From Thermogladius calderae 1633 (lineage in GTDB: Archaea > Thermoproteota > Thermoprotei_A > Sulfolobales > Desulfurococcaceae): 64,000 nucleotides of DNA. Within the stretch, counting starts at the first letter, position 1. Every line of letters begins with the position of its first letter. Location: the NCBI RefSeq assembly GCF_000264495.1, contig NC_017954.1, forward strand, positions 992,001 to 1,056,000, read 5' to 3'. The notes below the pieces were generated by a model. The model had not been told where the DNA came from. It did not search any database and saw nothing but the letters and a program-made list of their open reading frames with translations. The translations under genes and the position numbers were made by a program. Shown piece by piece: positions 34,363 through 43,762 of this stretch.

Positions 34363-35304
34363 CTAAACGACCTGGCTTTTAGTTAAAGGGACGTACTTCG
34401 ACTGGTCTATCTTCTCGAAGACCTTGTTTAGCACTGCCCTCAGGCTGACCTCGCCCGGTATACCTGCCGCTCTCGCGTGACCGCCCCCGCCCAGGTCTCT
34501 GGCGATCGACGAGACGTCTATGTAGTCGCTCCTCAGGCTGACACCTCGCGGGTACCTGACGATGTAGAGATGGGCTATAAGACCGTTCTTCTCCGATACG
34601 TCGACGATCTCGCCGGGGTGTACTCGTGGGTCTACGTCGGGGAATACCATTATCCTGAACCCGTCTCTCTCGACGATGTCCATCCTGGCGATCGCCTCCC
34701 TGATTAGGTTCTCGTAGACCACCGAGACCTCTCTGTTGTACAGCTCGATCATCCACGCAGGGGCCAGGTCTCTCCTCTTAAAGGACTCCAACGCCTTGTA
34801 CCTCACCTCCCAGCCGTACCACCTCAGCACCCTTCTCCACCTCACTGTAAGCTCGTACTTGTTGAGGAAGAAGTCGTCGTCGTAGGAGAGCTTGAGGAGC
34901 TCTTCGACGAACTTGTCTCCTCTCAACCCGAGTTTGCTGGCGACAAGGTCGGCCGCGGTGTAGTTGGGGTCGACCACGTATGTCAGCACGTCGTCGAAGC
35001 CCACTAGCTCTCTGTACACGCCTGGGTCCCACTCGTGGTGGTCCAGCCAGTAGACCCTGATCCTCCTCTTCTTGGCCTCCTCGAGGAACGTAATCAGGGC
35101 TTTCAGGCTAGACACCTGGGGGTTCAAGTCCGCTATCCAGACCTCTCTAACTGGCGGGGTCTGGCGGAGGACTTCTAAGAGGTAGTTGGGTAGCGAGGTC
35201 ACCGAGGCCAGTATCTGCTGTACCGGCCTAACCTTGAAGTAGATGAAGGCCGCCGACGCGAGGCCGTCGATATCCCAGTGCGTTATCGAGACTCTACTCA
35301 ACAC
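34363..35304 (-). CDS. DHH-family phosphoesterase
   Basis: This 313-residue protein has DHH-superfamily metal motifs: HWDIDG (residues 8-13), ADLNP, the DHH itself in WLDHHEW, and the DHHA1 domain GGGGHARAAG near the C-terminus. Relatives hydrolyse short oligonucleotides, pAp or cyclic dinucleotides (NrnA-like), or act as archaeal RecJ-like exonucleases. The short length fits the NrnA/nanoRNase group better than RecJ. It is a single gene, not obviously linked to its neighbours. Confidence 0.8.
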   Translation of the reverse strand: MLSRVSITHWDIDGLASAAFIYFKVRPVQQILASVTSLPNYLLEVLRQTPPVREVWIADLNPQVSSLKALITFLEEAKKRRIRVYWLDHHEWDPGVYRELVGFDDVLTYVVDPNYTAADLVASKLGLRGDKFVEELLKLSYDDDFFLNKYELTVRWRRVLRWYGWEVRYKALESFKRRDLAPAWMIELYNREVSVVYENLIREAIARMDIVERDGFRIMVFPDVDPRVHPGEIVDVSEKNGLIAHLYIVRYPRGVSLRSDYIDVSSIARDLGGGGHARAAGIPGEVSLRAVLNKVFEKIDQSKYVPLTKSQVV

Positions 35305-35351
35305 TACCTACCCAGGGCGTGTAAGTTAATTTGTAAGCACTGTTTAAAAAA

Positions 35352-37247
35352 CTAACGTGGGTTATGCGGGAGCCTCTGCGCGACATACAGGCTCCTCGTG
35401 TACGAGGACACTACGCTACTATCGCTGAGTAGCAGGATAGAGACAGGCGCCTCTCCGGCAGACGTCGCCCGGACCCTGAAGGCTACGTTGTTGACTGTCC
35501 TAGCCTTCAAGACGACCTGCCTGGGGGCCCCGGCTAGGTCCCTGAGAACGTAGGAGTCTACGAGTATGTTGACCTTTACGTCCCTGTCTAGGTTGTTCTC
35601 CACGGAGGCGACGAGCTCGCACTCCCCTCCCATGTAAAGGTCCCCCCTGACCTTGACGTCCACAACCTTGACTTTACCGAGCCTGTCCTGCAACACCCTG
35701 TAGGCCTCGTCGAGCCACGCGTTTATGACCCCGGGGCTCCAGAACTCCGCCCACCAGTAGTCGCTGTCGAGGGCGTGCCATAGTGCGTACCTCGCTGACG
35801 CGCTGTAGCTGTCCCTCCCCTGGATCATGTTCTCGTAGGCCCTGAGGAGCCTCAGGGCCTCGGCCACCCTCGTCCAGTGCTTCTCCTGCTCAGCGACCTC
35901 GCCACGCCACTTGTTGAAAGTCCCAAGCCACGTGTTGGTGGGTATGTTGGTGAGCACCCTCCTCGCCGGCACCTCCTCGAGGGCCTCCCTGAGGTGCGTC
36001 GTCTTGATGAAGTTGAAGTCGGACAAGGCCTCGAGGTAGAGGAGGAGCTTGTCCGAGAAGTACGCGGTGAGGGGAGGGTTCTTCGAGAACGCCATCCAGT
36101 TCTCGCCGTCGAGCGCTATTGTCACTATCCTCGCCGCCTTCTCGAGCCACTTCCCCGCCACCATGTACGCGAACTCGTACGCGTTCCTCCAAGCGTGTAG
36201 CTCGGACACGAAGTTGTTCTGGAAGCTCAGGACGTTGCTGAGGTAGCTGTCCCTGAAGAACACGGTTATGTGGCTCCTGGTGGAGGGGTCTAAGAGGATG
36301 TACGGCTCGTAGTGCGTCGCCCTCTCGCCCTCCGCGTAGTAGAAGTGGTTGGAGTCGTCCAGCACCGTGTACTCCAGCCCGTTGTCCTGGAGTATCTTCA
36401 CAAGCTTCATAGAGAACGCCATCTCGGGGGTCCAGAACCCCAGGGGCTCGTACCCGGCTAAGACCTCCTTGCTCACCTTGACCCCGTAAGCGACCTCCTC
36501 GGCGACGACGTCGGGTGCGTCTAGCACGTCTGTCAGGAAGCCCAGTATCGTGTGAGCGTACACGCTGGTCAGAATGTCTACCCTACCGCCCCTGGCGAAC
36601 TCCACGTAGGATTTCAGTGTCTCCTCAACTAGCTTCACCTCGTCGCTCTCCCTGGCGAGCCCCCTCCCGTCTTTGAAGACCACACGCCCCTTGACGGCCA
36701 TGTCCCACTGGTAGAGCAGGCTGGGGCTAAGGTTGAACGTAGCGGAGTAGCTCGGGTGGTTCTTCAGCAAGACCGCGTGGTAGTGGTAGGGGCCACGGCC
36801 GTAGGGGTTGAGTATGTCCTTGTAGACGTACGTGAAGGCCCAGTCCGCGTGGAACCTGCCTGCGGGGTCGTAGTTAGGGGCCTGGTGGTTGTGCCACACA
36901 AAGGCCACTTTAACAGGCCTCCTCGACGACGGGTCGCCCGTGATGTAGGCTACCTCGTCGACCGCCGAGGAGTCCAGGTAGAGCTTCAACTTGTGTATAC
37001 CGGGCTGTTCGATCAAGGAGACCGAGGTTATGTCTACGACTCTCTCCCCCGCCTTCAGGTTCACCGTCTTTTCGGCCTGGACAGCGTTCTTCTCGTCGAC
37101 CAGCCTGACTCTCAGGCTTCTCTCGTTCCCCCTGTTCTCGAGGAGTATGTGCGCCTTGGCCTCCCCGCCGGGCTTGTAGAGCGGTTTGTCCAGCACGAGG
37201 TAGGCCTCTACGCCGTTTACGTGTTTAAAAGGGACGATGCTAGACAA
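35352..37247 (-). CDS. GH57 glycoside hydrolase with flanking beta domains
   Basis: This 631-residue protein has a central glycoside hydrolase family 57 barrel: HNHQAP (119-124), the nucleophile glutamate E275 in GFWTPEMAF, and acid/base D380 in ALDGENW. An Ig-like N-terminal region (1-110) and a C-terminal beta region (about 535-631) surround it. No signal peptide is seen, so it should act in the cytoplasm on storage alpha-glucan. It is the last gene of a glycan operon and starts at TTG directly after the glgA stop. Exact specificity (amylase, pullulanase or transferase) is not visible. Confidence 0.8.
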   Translation of the reverse strand: MSSIVPFKHVNGVEAYLVLDKPLYKPGGEAKAHILLENRGNERSLRVRLVDEKNAVQAEKTVNLKAGERVVDITSVSLIEQPGIHKLKLYLDSSAVDEVAYITGDPSSRRPVKVAFVWHNHQAPNYDPAGRFHADWAFTYVYKDILNPYGRGPYHYHAVLLKNHPSYSATFNLSPSLLYQWDMAVKGRVVFKDGRGLARESDEVKLVEETLKSYVEFARGGRVDILTSVYAHTILGFLTDVLDAPDVVAEEVAYGVKVSKEVLAGYEPLGFWTPEMAFSMKLVKILQDNGLEYTVLDDSNHFYYAEGERATHYEPYILLDPSTRSHITVFFRDSYLSNVLSFQNNFVSELHAWRNAYEFAYMVAGKWLEKAARIVTIALDGENWMAFSKNPPLTAYFSDKLLLYLEALSDFNFIKTTHLREALEEVPARRVLTNIPTNTWLGTFNKWRGEVAEQEKHWTRVAEALRLLRAYENMIQGRDSYSASARYALWHALDSDYWWAEFWSPGVINAWLDEAYRVLQDRLGKVKVVDVKVRGDLYMGGECELVASVENNLDRDVKVNILVDSYVLRDLAGAPRQVVLKARTVNNVAFRVRATSAGEAPVSILLLSDSSVVSSYTRSLYVAQRLPHNPR

Positions 37248-38810
37248 TCAAACCGCCCCGTATACCTCGAGTAGCCTCGAGACAGACCTCGCCCAACTGA
37301 AATCCACCGATCTATGGACACAAGATCTCCTTATAATCGATGGAGCTCTAGGCTCCTCCTCGAGCAGCCTCCTTATAGCCGGGTCCACTATCTTTTTAGA
37401 CACCCGTGTGGGTTGAGCTTTGCTGTCCCCGGCGGCCATGAACAGTGTTAGGTCTGCTAGGTAGGAGGCTAGCTGCTCCACCGACCCGTTCTCGAAGAGC
37501 ACCCCTGTCCCACGTACCCCGTGTACCCTTATGTCGAGGACTGTCGTCTTGAACCCGCCGGTGTCGCTCGCTAGAACCGGGGTGCCCGAGGCCATCGCCT
37601 CTAGTGCTACGAGGCCGAAGGGCTCGTAGATGCTCGGGGCGACAAACACGCTTGCGGCGTAGTGGGCGGGGACGAAGACCCTCTTCTCCACGTGGCCGAA
37701 GACTATCTTCAGGTTCTTGTCGAACAGCCTGAGCCTCCTGACCATGAACTCGAGGATGCTCTCGGAGCCTGGCACTGGGATGACCATTAAGAGTACCCTG
37801 ACCGAGGGGTTCCTGACCAAGACCTTCTCGAGGGCGTTGAGCAAAAGGTCGAAGCCCTTCTGCCTGGAGACCCTACCGGTGGCCAGTACCAGGTTACCGT
37901 CCTCCTCGAAGCACTGGTGCCAGGTGTCGCTCGCGGCTTCCACTCCCAGGGCCTTGAGCGTCCTGTAGGCCTCGTCGGAGAGTTCGCTGACGCTCCCCGA
38001 GCACAGCTCCTTGAACACGGCCCTCCTCGCTAGGGCTCTGTCGGCCACCCCCCTGTCCCCCGCTAGCTCCTTGACGTGCTTCTGGACAAACTCGGGCGTC
38101 CACGAGCTCGCGTTTGGCACCGTGAGGACTCTCAGGCCGTGGTTGAGGCCCACCCACTTCTCGACGGTCCTAGCGTAGTCGTCGCTAACGGTGACCGTGG
38201 CGTCGGAGACGAGGGGGACGAGCTTGTCGGTAAACCCCTGTGAGGCCTCGTAGTAGAACCTCAAGTCCCTCACGCCGTGCTTACCCCTAACCCGCTTCCC
38301 GCTCGCCAGGGACTCCAGGTCCTCTAGCCTCGCCCTCGACCTCGAGAGCAGGTGCACGTGGTAGACAAGCCTCGTCTTCACCCCCTTCTCGAGGGACAGG
38401 CTGTTCACCGCCACGATTGAGAGGCCCGAGTGCCAGTCGTTGGCGTGGAGGACGTCGGGCCAGGCACCCTCGTCCAGGGACTTCTCGTACAGGGCCTTCA
38501 CCACGCGCGTGAAGACGAGGGCCTTCGCGTAGAGGTCGCCACCGTAGACGTCGCTGCTGTTGAAGAGGCCGCCGCTGACAATGTAGTGCCTCAAGCCGGC
38601 GATGTCCGAGGAGAACACCTTGTAGACCTCGCCATCGACCTTGTACTCTAGTAACACCTCCCCCTCGGGGGTGAGTCCATGCGAGGGTGTCACTAAAACG
38701 GCCTCGACTCCCCTCTCGTTGAGGCCCCTGGCCAGCTCCGGCGGTACTTCGGCCAGACCGCCGACCTTCCTCGTCGTCTTGGACTCGAAGGTCAGGATCC
38801 AGGCCCTCAA
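37248..38810 (-). CDS. glgA: Glycogen synthase (GT5)
   Basis: This 520-residue GT-B glycosyltransferase elongates alpha-1,4-glucan from an NDP-glucose donor. The N-terminal KVGGLAEV (residues 15-22) is the family donor/acceptor loop (KxGGL). The C-terminal domain shows LATGRVSRQKGFDLLL, and APSIYEPFGLVALEAMASGTPVLASDTGG with the catalytic glutamates. It lies between two GH57 genes, eight bases after the upstream one, so storage-glucan synthesis and trimming are made together. Confidence 0.92.
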   Translation of the reverse strand: MRAWILTFESKTTRKVGGLAEVPPELARGLNERGVEAVLVTPSHGLTPEGEVLLEYKVDGEVYKVFSSDIAGLRHYIVSGGLFNSSDVYGGDLYAKALVFTRVVKALYEKSLDEGAWPDVLHANDWHSGLSIVAVNSLSLEKGVKTRLVYHVHLLSRSRARLEDLESLASGKRVRGKHGVRDLRFYYEASQGFTDKLVPLVSDATVTVSDDYARTVEKWVGLNHGLRVLTVPNASSWTPEFVQKHVKELAGDRGVADRALARRAVFKELCSGSVSELSDEAYRTLKALGVEAASDTWHQCFEEDGNLVLATGRVSRQKGFDLLLNALEKVLVRNPSVRVLLMVIPVPGSESILEFMVRRLRLFDKNLKIVFGHVEKRVFVPAHYAASVFVAPSIYEPFGLVALEAMASGTPVLASDTGGFKTTVLDIRVHGVRGTGVLFENGSVEQLASYLADLTLFMAAGDSKAQPTRVSKKIVDPAIRRLLEEEPRAPSIIRRSCVHRSVDFSWARSVSRLLEVYGAV

Positions 38811-38817
38811 CTCTAGA

Positions 38818-40740
38818 CTACCACGCGACCCTCGTCTCTACGGTGAGCCTGACCTCTCTCCCCGGGTCTAGCTCGACCTGGTCCACGAACTGGACTGCTA
38901 GCCCCTGGTACATCTCCATAAGCCCCTTCTCGGTCCTCGCTAGAGTAGACAGCGGTGCCACCCACACCTCCAGCTCTCTACTCGCCGACAGCACTACGTC
39001 GGGGTAGACGGGGCTCGACACCCTTACAGAGCTGGCCCTGCCCACGTACTTGTCCCTGACGCTCATCCGCGAGCCGCCCACCGAGTAGGAGAGCTCCCCC
39101 TCGCCCACCCTGTCTACCTTAGGCGCCAGGTGGTACTCGTAGCCCACCTTGGCCCTTACGACACCGCCCCTCAGGTTCCTCACTGCGTAGTCGATAGCGA
39201 AGCCGTTGTCTAAGAACCTCACCCTCTTCTCCACTTCGACCTCGGCGACCCTACTCCCGAAGACGTAGTAGCCACCTGTAGCCCTCAGCGTCACACCCTC
39301 CTTGTCCATGTGAGTGAGGTAGTGCCTAGCCAAAGCGAGGTCGCTGAGGTCCTTGAAGGGCGTGTTCCACAGCCAGTCGTCTATCCCCGTGTCGGTGCTC
39401 CACAAGTGGACTCTAGCGCTGACACGCCTGTACCAGTCGGGCGTGAACTTCGCCCCCTCGAGGTAGGGCTCCGCGTACCTGCTCATCGTGTCCTGGAGGT
39501 TGTGCTCGAGCCCCTTCCTCTTGACGTCGAACTCGAAGACAGTGCCGCCGTCCCGGAGGTCTATGTAGACGTTGTAGTCCTTGCCTTCGACCAGGAGCTC
39601 GTCTAGGCCGTCGTAGTCGAAGTCCTCTAGGAGGAGTTTACGGGCCTCCTCCTCGAAGTAGCCCGCGGCCTCCTCGGCAGCTCTCTCCGCCTTGATGTAG
39701 TTCTCGTAGATCGCCTGCCTGAGGTGGGACAGGTACACTCCTCCGAACAAGCCGTGCCAGTACGCGTCGTTGCACTGCGCGAGCAGGTAGCTCCTCCAGG
39801 CCTCCTCCAGCCCGCCGCCCGCGCGCTCCAGCTTCCTCCTCACCCACAGCATCTTCTTGTGCATGTTGTTGACCTCGGCGTACTTGACGATGAAGTTCCT
39901 GAAGAACCCGCCGCTCCACTCCAGCATCTTGTCGTAGCTGCCCGGGGGCAGGTAGACCAGGCCCTTGACCCCGAACTGCTTCAAGTACTCGGAGGGGTGT
40001 ATGGTCTGTATCTCCCTCTCGAACCTCAGCTTGTTCAGGAACTCCCTGAGCCACCACCTTGCCCAGCCGGGGTCTCTCCACTCGCCGAACTTCTCGGCGT
40101 CACTACCCCAGACAAGCACGGGGTTGTCGAGGCCCCTTACTCTGGTCTTCATGAAGTCGATCACTCTGTCCGGGTGCTCCCAGGGGAGGACGTACCGGAG
40201 GGCTGTGTCTATGAAGAACGCCGCGAGTCTACTCCCCGCGTCCTCTGTTAGCCAGGGGTACAGGGAGTCACTACTGGCCTTGTTCGCCCTCTGGAGCGTG
40301 GAGTCGTCGAGTAGGACGTACTCTATACCGCTCCTCGCGAAGTGCCCGACTAGTCCGGGCTCCCAGACCCTCTCCGGTAGCCAGGCACCTCTCGGCTTGA
40401 GCCCAAAGACCTTTTCTGCGAGCCTCATGTACTCCCGTAGCTGGAGGTCCCTGTCCTCACCGGGGAGTATCGGGAGGATCGCCTCGCCCAGGCTCCCTCC
40501 CAGCACCTCGACCACACCGTACTGTGCTAGCTTGGCGAGCTCGTTGAGCCAATCGGGGTAGTACTCGCTGGCGTACAGTAGGAGCGGGCCGCTCACGTGT
40601 ACTGTGAACTTGAGGTCGCTGAACTCCTTCAGCACCTCGAGTAGTAGCTTGTAGCTGTTTTCGAAGATCCTGTCGTTGACCTTCTTCAGTTGCCCTGTCG
40701 GCTGGTGGAAGTGTATTGCGAACACGAAGTAGCCGGGCAA
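38818..40740 (-). CDS. GH57 4-alpha-glucanotransferase
   Basis: This 640-residue protein closely follows the Thermococcus litoralis 4-alpha-glucanotransferase layout. HFHQPTGQ lies at the N-terminus, the nucleophile E123 is in WLPERVWEP and the acid/base D214 in WGSDAEKFG; both numbers coincide with the characterised enzyme. A large C-terminal beta domain (about 380-640) follows. It would transfer maltooligosaccharide chains between glucans. It ends eight bases before glgA and starts three bases after the amylase stop. Confidence 0.88.
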   Translation of the reverse strand: MPGYFVFAIHFHQPTGQLKKVNDRIFENSYKLLLEVLKEFSDLKFTVHVSGPLLLYASEYYPDWLNELAKLAQYGVVEVLGGSLGEAILPILPGEDRDLQLREYMRLAEKVFGLKPRGAWLPERVWEPGLVGHFARSGIEYVLLDDSTLQRANKASSDSLYPWLTEDAGSRLAAFFIDTALRYVLPWEHPDRVIDFMKTRVRGLDNPVLVWGSDAEKFGEWRDPGWARWWLREFLNKLRFEREIQTIHPSEYLKQFGVKGLVYLPPGSYDKMLEWSGGFFRNFIVKYAEVNNMHKKMLWVRRKLERAGGGLEEAWRSYLLAQCNDAYWHGLFGGVYLSHLRQAIYENYIKAERAAEEAAGYFEEEARKLLLEDFDYDGLDELLVEGKDYNVYIDLRDGGTVFEFDVKRKGLEHNLQDTMSRYAEPYLEGAKFTPDWYRRVSARVHLWSTDTGIDDWLWNTPFKDLSDLALARHYLTHMDKEGVTLRATGGYYVFGSRVAEVEVEKRVRFLDNGFAIDYAVRNLRGGVVRAKVGYEYHLAPKVDRVGEGELSYSVGGSRMSVRDKYVGRASSVRVSSPVYPDVVLSASRELEVWVAPLSTLARTEKGLMEMYQGLAVQFVDQVELDPGREVRLTVETRVAW

Positions 40741-40742
40741 GG

Positions 40743-42284
40743 CTATACACCCAGGTACTCGTTTATATGCCTCGCGATCAGCTCCTTGGCCTCGCGGGGC
40801 TCTCTCTTCTCGGCCTCACTGATCCTGTCTGCTAGGTCGCCGAGCATAAAGACGTTTCTCACCCAGCTCGAGAAGTCGCCCCTCCTCGCGTGGAAGAGGA
40901 CTATGTCGTCCGGCACGCCCCTCACCTGGTCGGCGAGCTCCAGTAGGCTCGAGGCCTTGAGGCCGATGAAGCCCTCGAGAGGTGAGTAGAAGTAGAAGGC
41001 CTTCTCGGGCGGCGTCTTGAACCTCCTCGCGAACCCCCTCGGGTTCCTGGCTATCGAGCTGGCCACAAGCATAGACAGGACCCCCACAGCCTCCATGAAC
41101 AGGGCGTAGGCGTCCGGGGCGTTCTTGTAGGGCGAGAAGTATGCGTGGACCTCGCCTATGCTACCGAACTTCGTGGCTTGGTAGTACAGGTGGTCGCTTA
41201 TCGTGAGGAGCTTCCACAGCCTCCTCAACCCCGGCTCGTCAAGCGCCACCACGTAGTAGTAGAGGTCGTAGAGCGCCTTCATAGAGGCCTGCTGCATGCT
41301 GTTCCCCAGCCAGGCGCTCAGGTCCCGCTCGTCCGCCCAGCTTATCGAGGACCAAGGCGGGACGTCGAATACGTCCCTAGCCGGGTACTTGTCTACCACC
41401 TCGCTCGGCGTAGAGAACGAGAGGTTCGTGTACTTCAGGACCTCGCCGGGGAGCCAGCGGAGGAACTCGTGTATGCCGGTCTCAGGCCAGTGGTGCTCGC
41501 CGAAGGTCTCGTAGTCCACGGCTATCATAATCACGTCGCCGGGGGTGGCAGCCAGCCAAGCCGAGTACTTGTCAGCCGTCAACGGGTACTGGTCCCAGTT
41601 CCTGTCGCTGAACCTGAACCCTACGTCGTCGCTCAGCCTGTAGTTCCTCGTCAACACCCTTATCTCGCTACCGTACGCCTTGTAGACGTAGTTCGGGGAC
41701 CTCCAGCCCAGTACCCTGTCGACGCCCTCCGTCAACACGACCTTGTAGCCCAGCCCGGCGAAGACGGCGGCTATGTCGTTGTTGTACGAGAACTCCGTGT
41801 TCTCGATGCTAGTAGGCCTGTAGCCGACGGTCTCCTCCATTAGCCTCCTGTGCTCTGTGACCTGCTCGACGAGCTCTTTGTACTCGGGGACGCCGAGAAA
41901 GGCGACCATGCTGTGGTAGTAGGTCTGGCTCGCGAACTCCACCAGGCCTGTCTCCGCCAGCTTCCTGAAGAGCTCGATCACTTGCGGAGCCCACCGCCTA
42001 GCCTGCTCTACGAAGACCCCCGAAACCGAGTAAGTGACCTTGAACTTCCTGTCCCAGTCCTTGTAGCGGTTGATGTTCTCCAGTACGATCTGAGTAGCGG
42101 GTATATAACACTTGGCAGCCGCCCTCTCCATCACGAGTTTGTTCAGGGGCTGGTCGAAGAGAGCCTCCTCCACGTCTCTCAGCGTGAGCTCGCCTTTGAG
42201 GGCCCTCTCGACAAGCCTCTGGTAGACGTTCCTAGCGAGACGGTAGGGCTGGTGGACCTCGAACACGAAAACAACGTCGGGCAT
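40743..42284 (-). CDS. GH57 alpha-amylase-type hydrolase
   Basis: This 513-residue cytoplasmic GH57 enzyme has FEVHQPYR at the start, nucleophile E164 in ENTEFSYNN, and acid/base D257 in VDYETFGEH. It has the helical C-terminal domain but no signal peptide. It is the first gene of the four-gene glycan operon and has its own TATA box. It likely cuts alpha-1,4 links in storage glucan or malto-oligosaccharides. Confidence 0.87.
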   Translation of the reverse strand: MPDVVFVFEVHQPYRLARNVYQRLVERALKGELTLRDVEEALFDQPLNKLVMERAAAKCYIPATQIVLENINRYKDWDRKFKVTYSVSGVFVEQARRWAPQVIELFRKLAETGLVEFASQTYYHSMVAFLGVPEYKELVEQVTEHRRLMEETVGYRPTSIENTEFSYNNDIAAVFAGLGYKVVLTEGVDRVLGWRSPNYVYKAYGSEIRVLTRNYRLSDDVGFRFSDRNWDQYPLTADKYSAWLAATPGDVIMIAVDYETFGEHHWPETGIHEFLRWLPGEVLKYTNLSFSTPSEVVDKYPARDVFDVPPWSSISWADERDLSAWLGNSMQQASMKALYDLYYYVVALDEPGLRRLWKLLTISDHLYYQATKFGSIGEVHAYFSPYKNAPDAYALFMEAVGVLSMLVASSIARNPRGFARRFKTPPEKAFYFYSPLEGFIGLKASSLLELADQVRGVPDDIVLFHARRGDFSSWVRNVFMLGDLADRISEAEKREPREAKELIARHINEYLGV

Positions 42285-42314
42285 TTAAACACCAGTATTA
42301 CAGATTACTCTAAG

Positions 42315-42325
42315 CCAAATAAACC
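42315..42325 (-). promoter_or_regulatory. TATA box of the GH57-glgA operon
   Basis: The minus strand reads GGTTTATTTGG 31-41 bases upstream of the alpha-amylase ATG, in a 77-base gap after the maltokinase gene. The four downstream genes can therefore be expressed apart from the regulator-maltokinase pair. Confidence 0.5.
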
Positions 42326-42361
42326 ATAATGACGGGATCTTTAAACATGTGATTAAACTGT

Positions 42362-43762
42362 TCAGTATAGTCGCAGTAGGCCCAGTAAGGGTATGGGGGT
42401 CCAGTCAGGCCTGTACATCAGCTCGTAAGCGAGCTCGTAGAGGGCCCTCTCGACGATCCACGGCTTTAAGAGGCTGTCCACGTCGCGTACCAGCCTGTCG
42501 CCAAGGCCGTGTAAGCCGAGGGGGCCTGTCCTCGCGAGGTAGGAGTACACCATTGAGGTCAGGTGGGTCCTCCTCCAAGCCTGTGCGGGGTCTTCCTCGA
42601 GAACCCTCCTTGCCAAGCTGTCTACGCTGCCTCCAAGCGTGTTGAGCAAGGCCGCAAAGGAGAGGTAGTGGAAGCTCCTCACGAGTGAAGCGACGTCTCT
42701 TAGAGGGGGCTCCTTCTCTAGCCTCTCCTCGAGGCTCCTACCGGGCTCGCCCTCGAAGTCTATTATGTAGAACTCGTTCTCGCCGGGGTCGTAGATCATC
42801 TGGAGGAGGTGGAGGTCCTGGTGTATCCTCGCCTTGTAGGCGTGGAGGAACCTGTCCAGGAGGCTACGCGCCTCCTCGACGGCTTGTAGACCCCTCTTCT
42901 CGAATACCTCCCTCCAGTAGGCCAGCCACTCGAACCCCTTAACCCTCGCGTACTCGTCGAACTTCTCTAGTATGAACTTCACCCTCTTGCTCAGCCTCTC
43001 CTCCCACTTCAACACGTCTCTGTCAGACACCTCCTCGAGGCCGAAGAAGCCTCTGTCGCCGGGCTTGTTTAGAGCGCTGTGTAAGCCGCCTGTTATCACG
43101 CCCAGCTTGGCCGAGAGGCCCACGTTCAGCCTCGTCCCCTGGTTCTTCAGCCACTCGGTGAGCTCGACGTAGAACGGGTAGCCGGCGTCGTTGTAGCCTG
43201 GTATGTACTGGAGGAGCATGGCGATAGGCTCTCCGTCCTCGTAGACGAGGCCTCTCACGCGGGGGGCGTTCTTGAACCCCTCCCTACTCAACTTCACGAG
43301 GCACTCGTACTCCATGTTGACTCTGGGGAGTAGCCTGTAGCTCTTCAACACCAACCTCTCGCCGCTCACAGTCTCTACCAGGGAGAGGACGTTCGTAGAG
43401 TCGAGCGTTAGAGGTCTAGCCGAGACCACGACTGGGGTTAGGTCGCTCGACAGCTCGACGTCTACGCCGGGCACCCTCTTCACTGCGTCGAGGAACCTCT
43501 TGTCGTACTCCGCCTCGTATATGAACCTCCCCTTGTAGGGTATCAGCCTGTCGCTCGGTAGACCCGGGTGGTCGCCCAATATGAATGATGCCTGGTAGAC
43601 GTTGTCCCCGTCGCTGAACTTGAGGTGGGCGATGTCCTCTACGAAGGCCGTTTTAACCAGGACTGGTCTTCTCCCCCCGGTCTTCCACGGCCACCATCTA
43701 GCTCTAGTGATGTAATCTTCCAGTAGCCCGAGGGCCCCGCTCCACTCACCCGTTCCCGACAT
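42362..43762 (-). CDS. Maltokinase-like sugar kinase
   Basis: This 466-residue protein of the maltokinase (Mak/Pep2) group, with an aminoglycoside-phosphotransferase-like kinase fold, phosphorylates maltose to maltose 1-phosphate in bacteria. Visible marks: RWWPWKTGG at the N-terminal cap, the catalytic loop RIHQDLHLLQ (usually H-G-D-L-H), the metal site IIDFEGEPGRSLEERL, the following PLRDVASLVRSFHY, and the C-terminal ELAYELMYRPDW. No GlgE (maltosyltransferase) is in this window, so the fate of the phosphosugar is open. It overlaps the regulator gene upstream by one base. Confidence 0.82.
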   Translation of the reverse strand: MSGTGEWSGALGLLEDYITRARWWPWKTGGRRPVLVKTAFVEDIAHLKFSDGDNVYQASFILGDHPGLPSDRLIPYKGRFIYEAEYDKRFLDAVKRVPGVDVELSSDLTPVVVSARPLTLDSTNVLSLVETVSGERLVLKSYRLLPRVNMEYECLVKLSREGFKNAPRVRGLVYEDGEPIAMLLQYIPGYNDAGYPFYVELTEWLKNQGTRLNVGLSAKLGVITGGLHSALNKPGDRGFFGLEEVSDRDVLKWEERLSKRVKFILEKFDEYARVKGFEWLAYWREVFEKRGLQAVEEARSLLDRFLHAYKARIHQDLHLLQMIYDPGENEFYIIDFEGEPGRSLEERLEKEPPLRDVASLVRSFHYLSFAALLNTLGGSVDSLARRVLEEDPAQAWRRTHLTSMVYSYLARTGPLGLHGLGDRLVRDVDSLLKPWIVERALYELAYELMYRPDWTPIPLLGLLRLY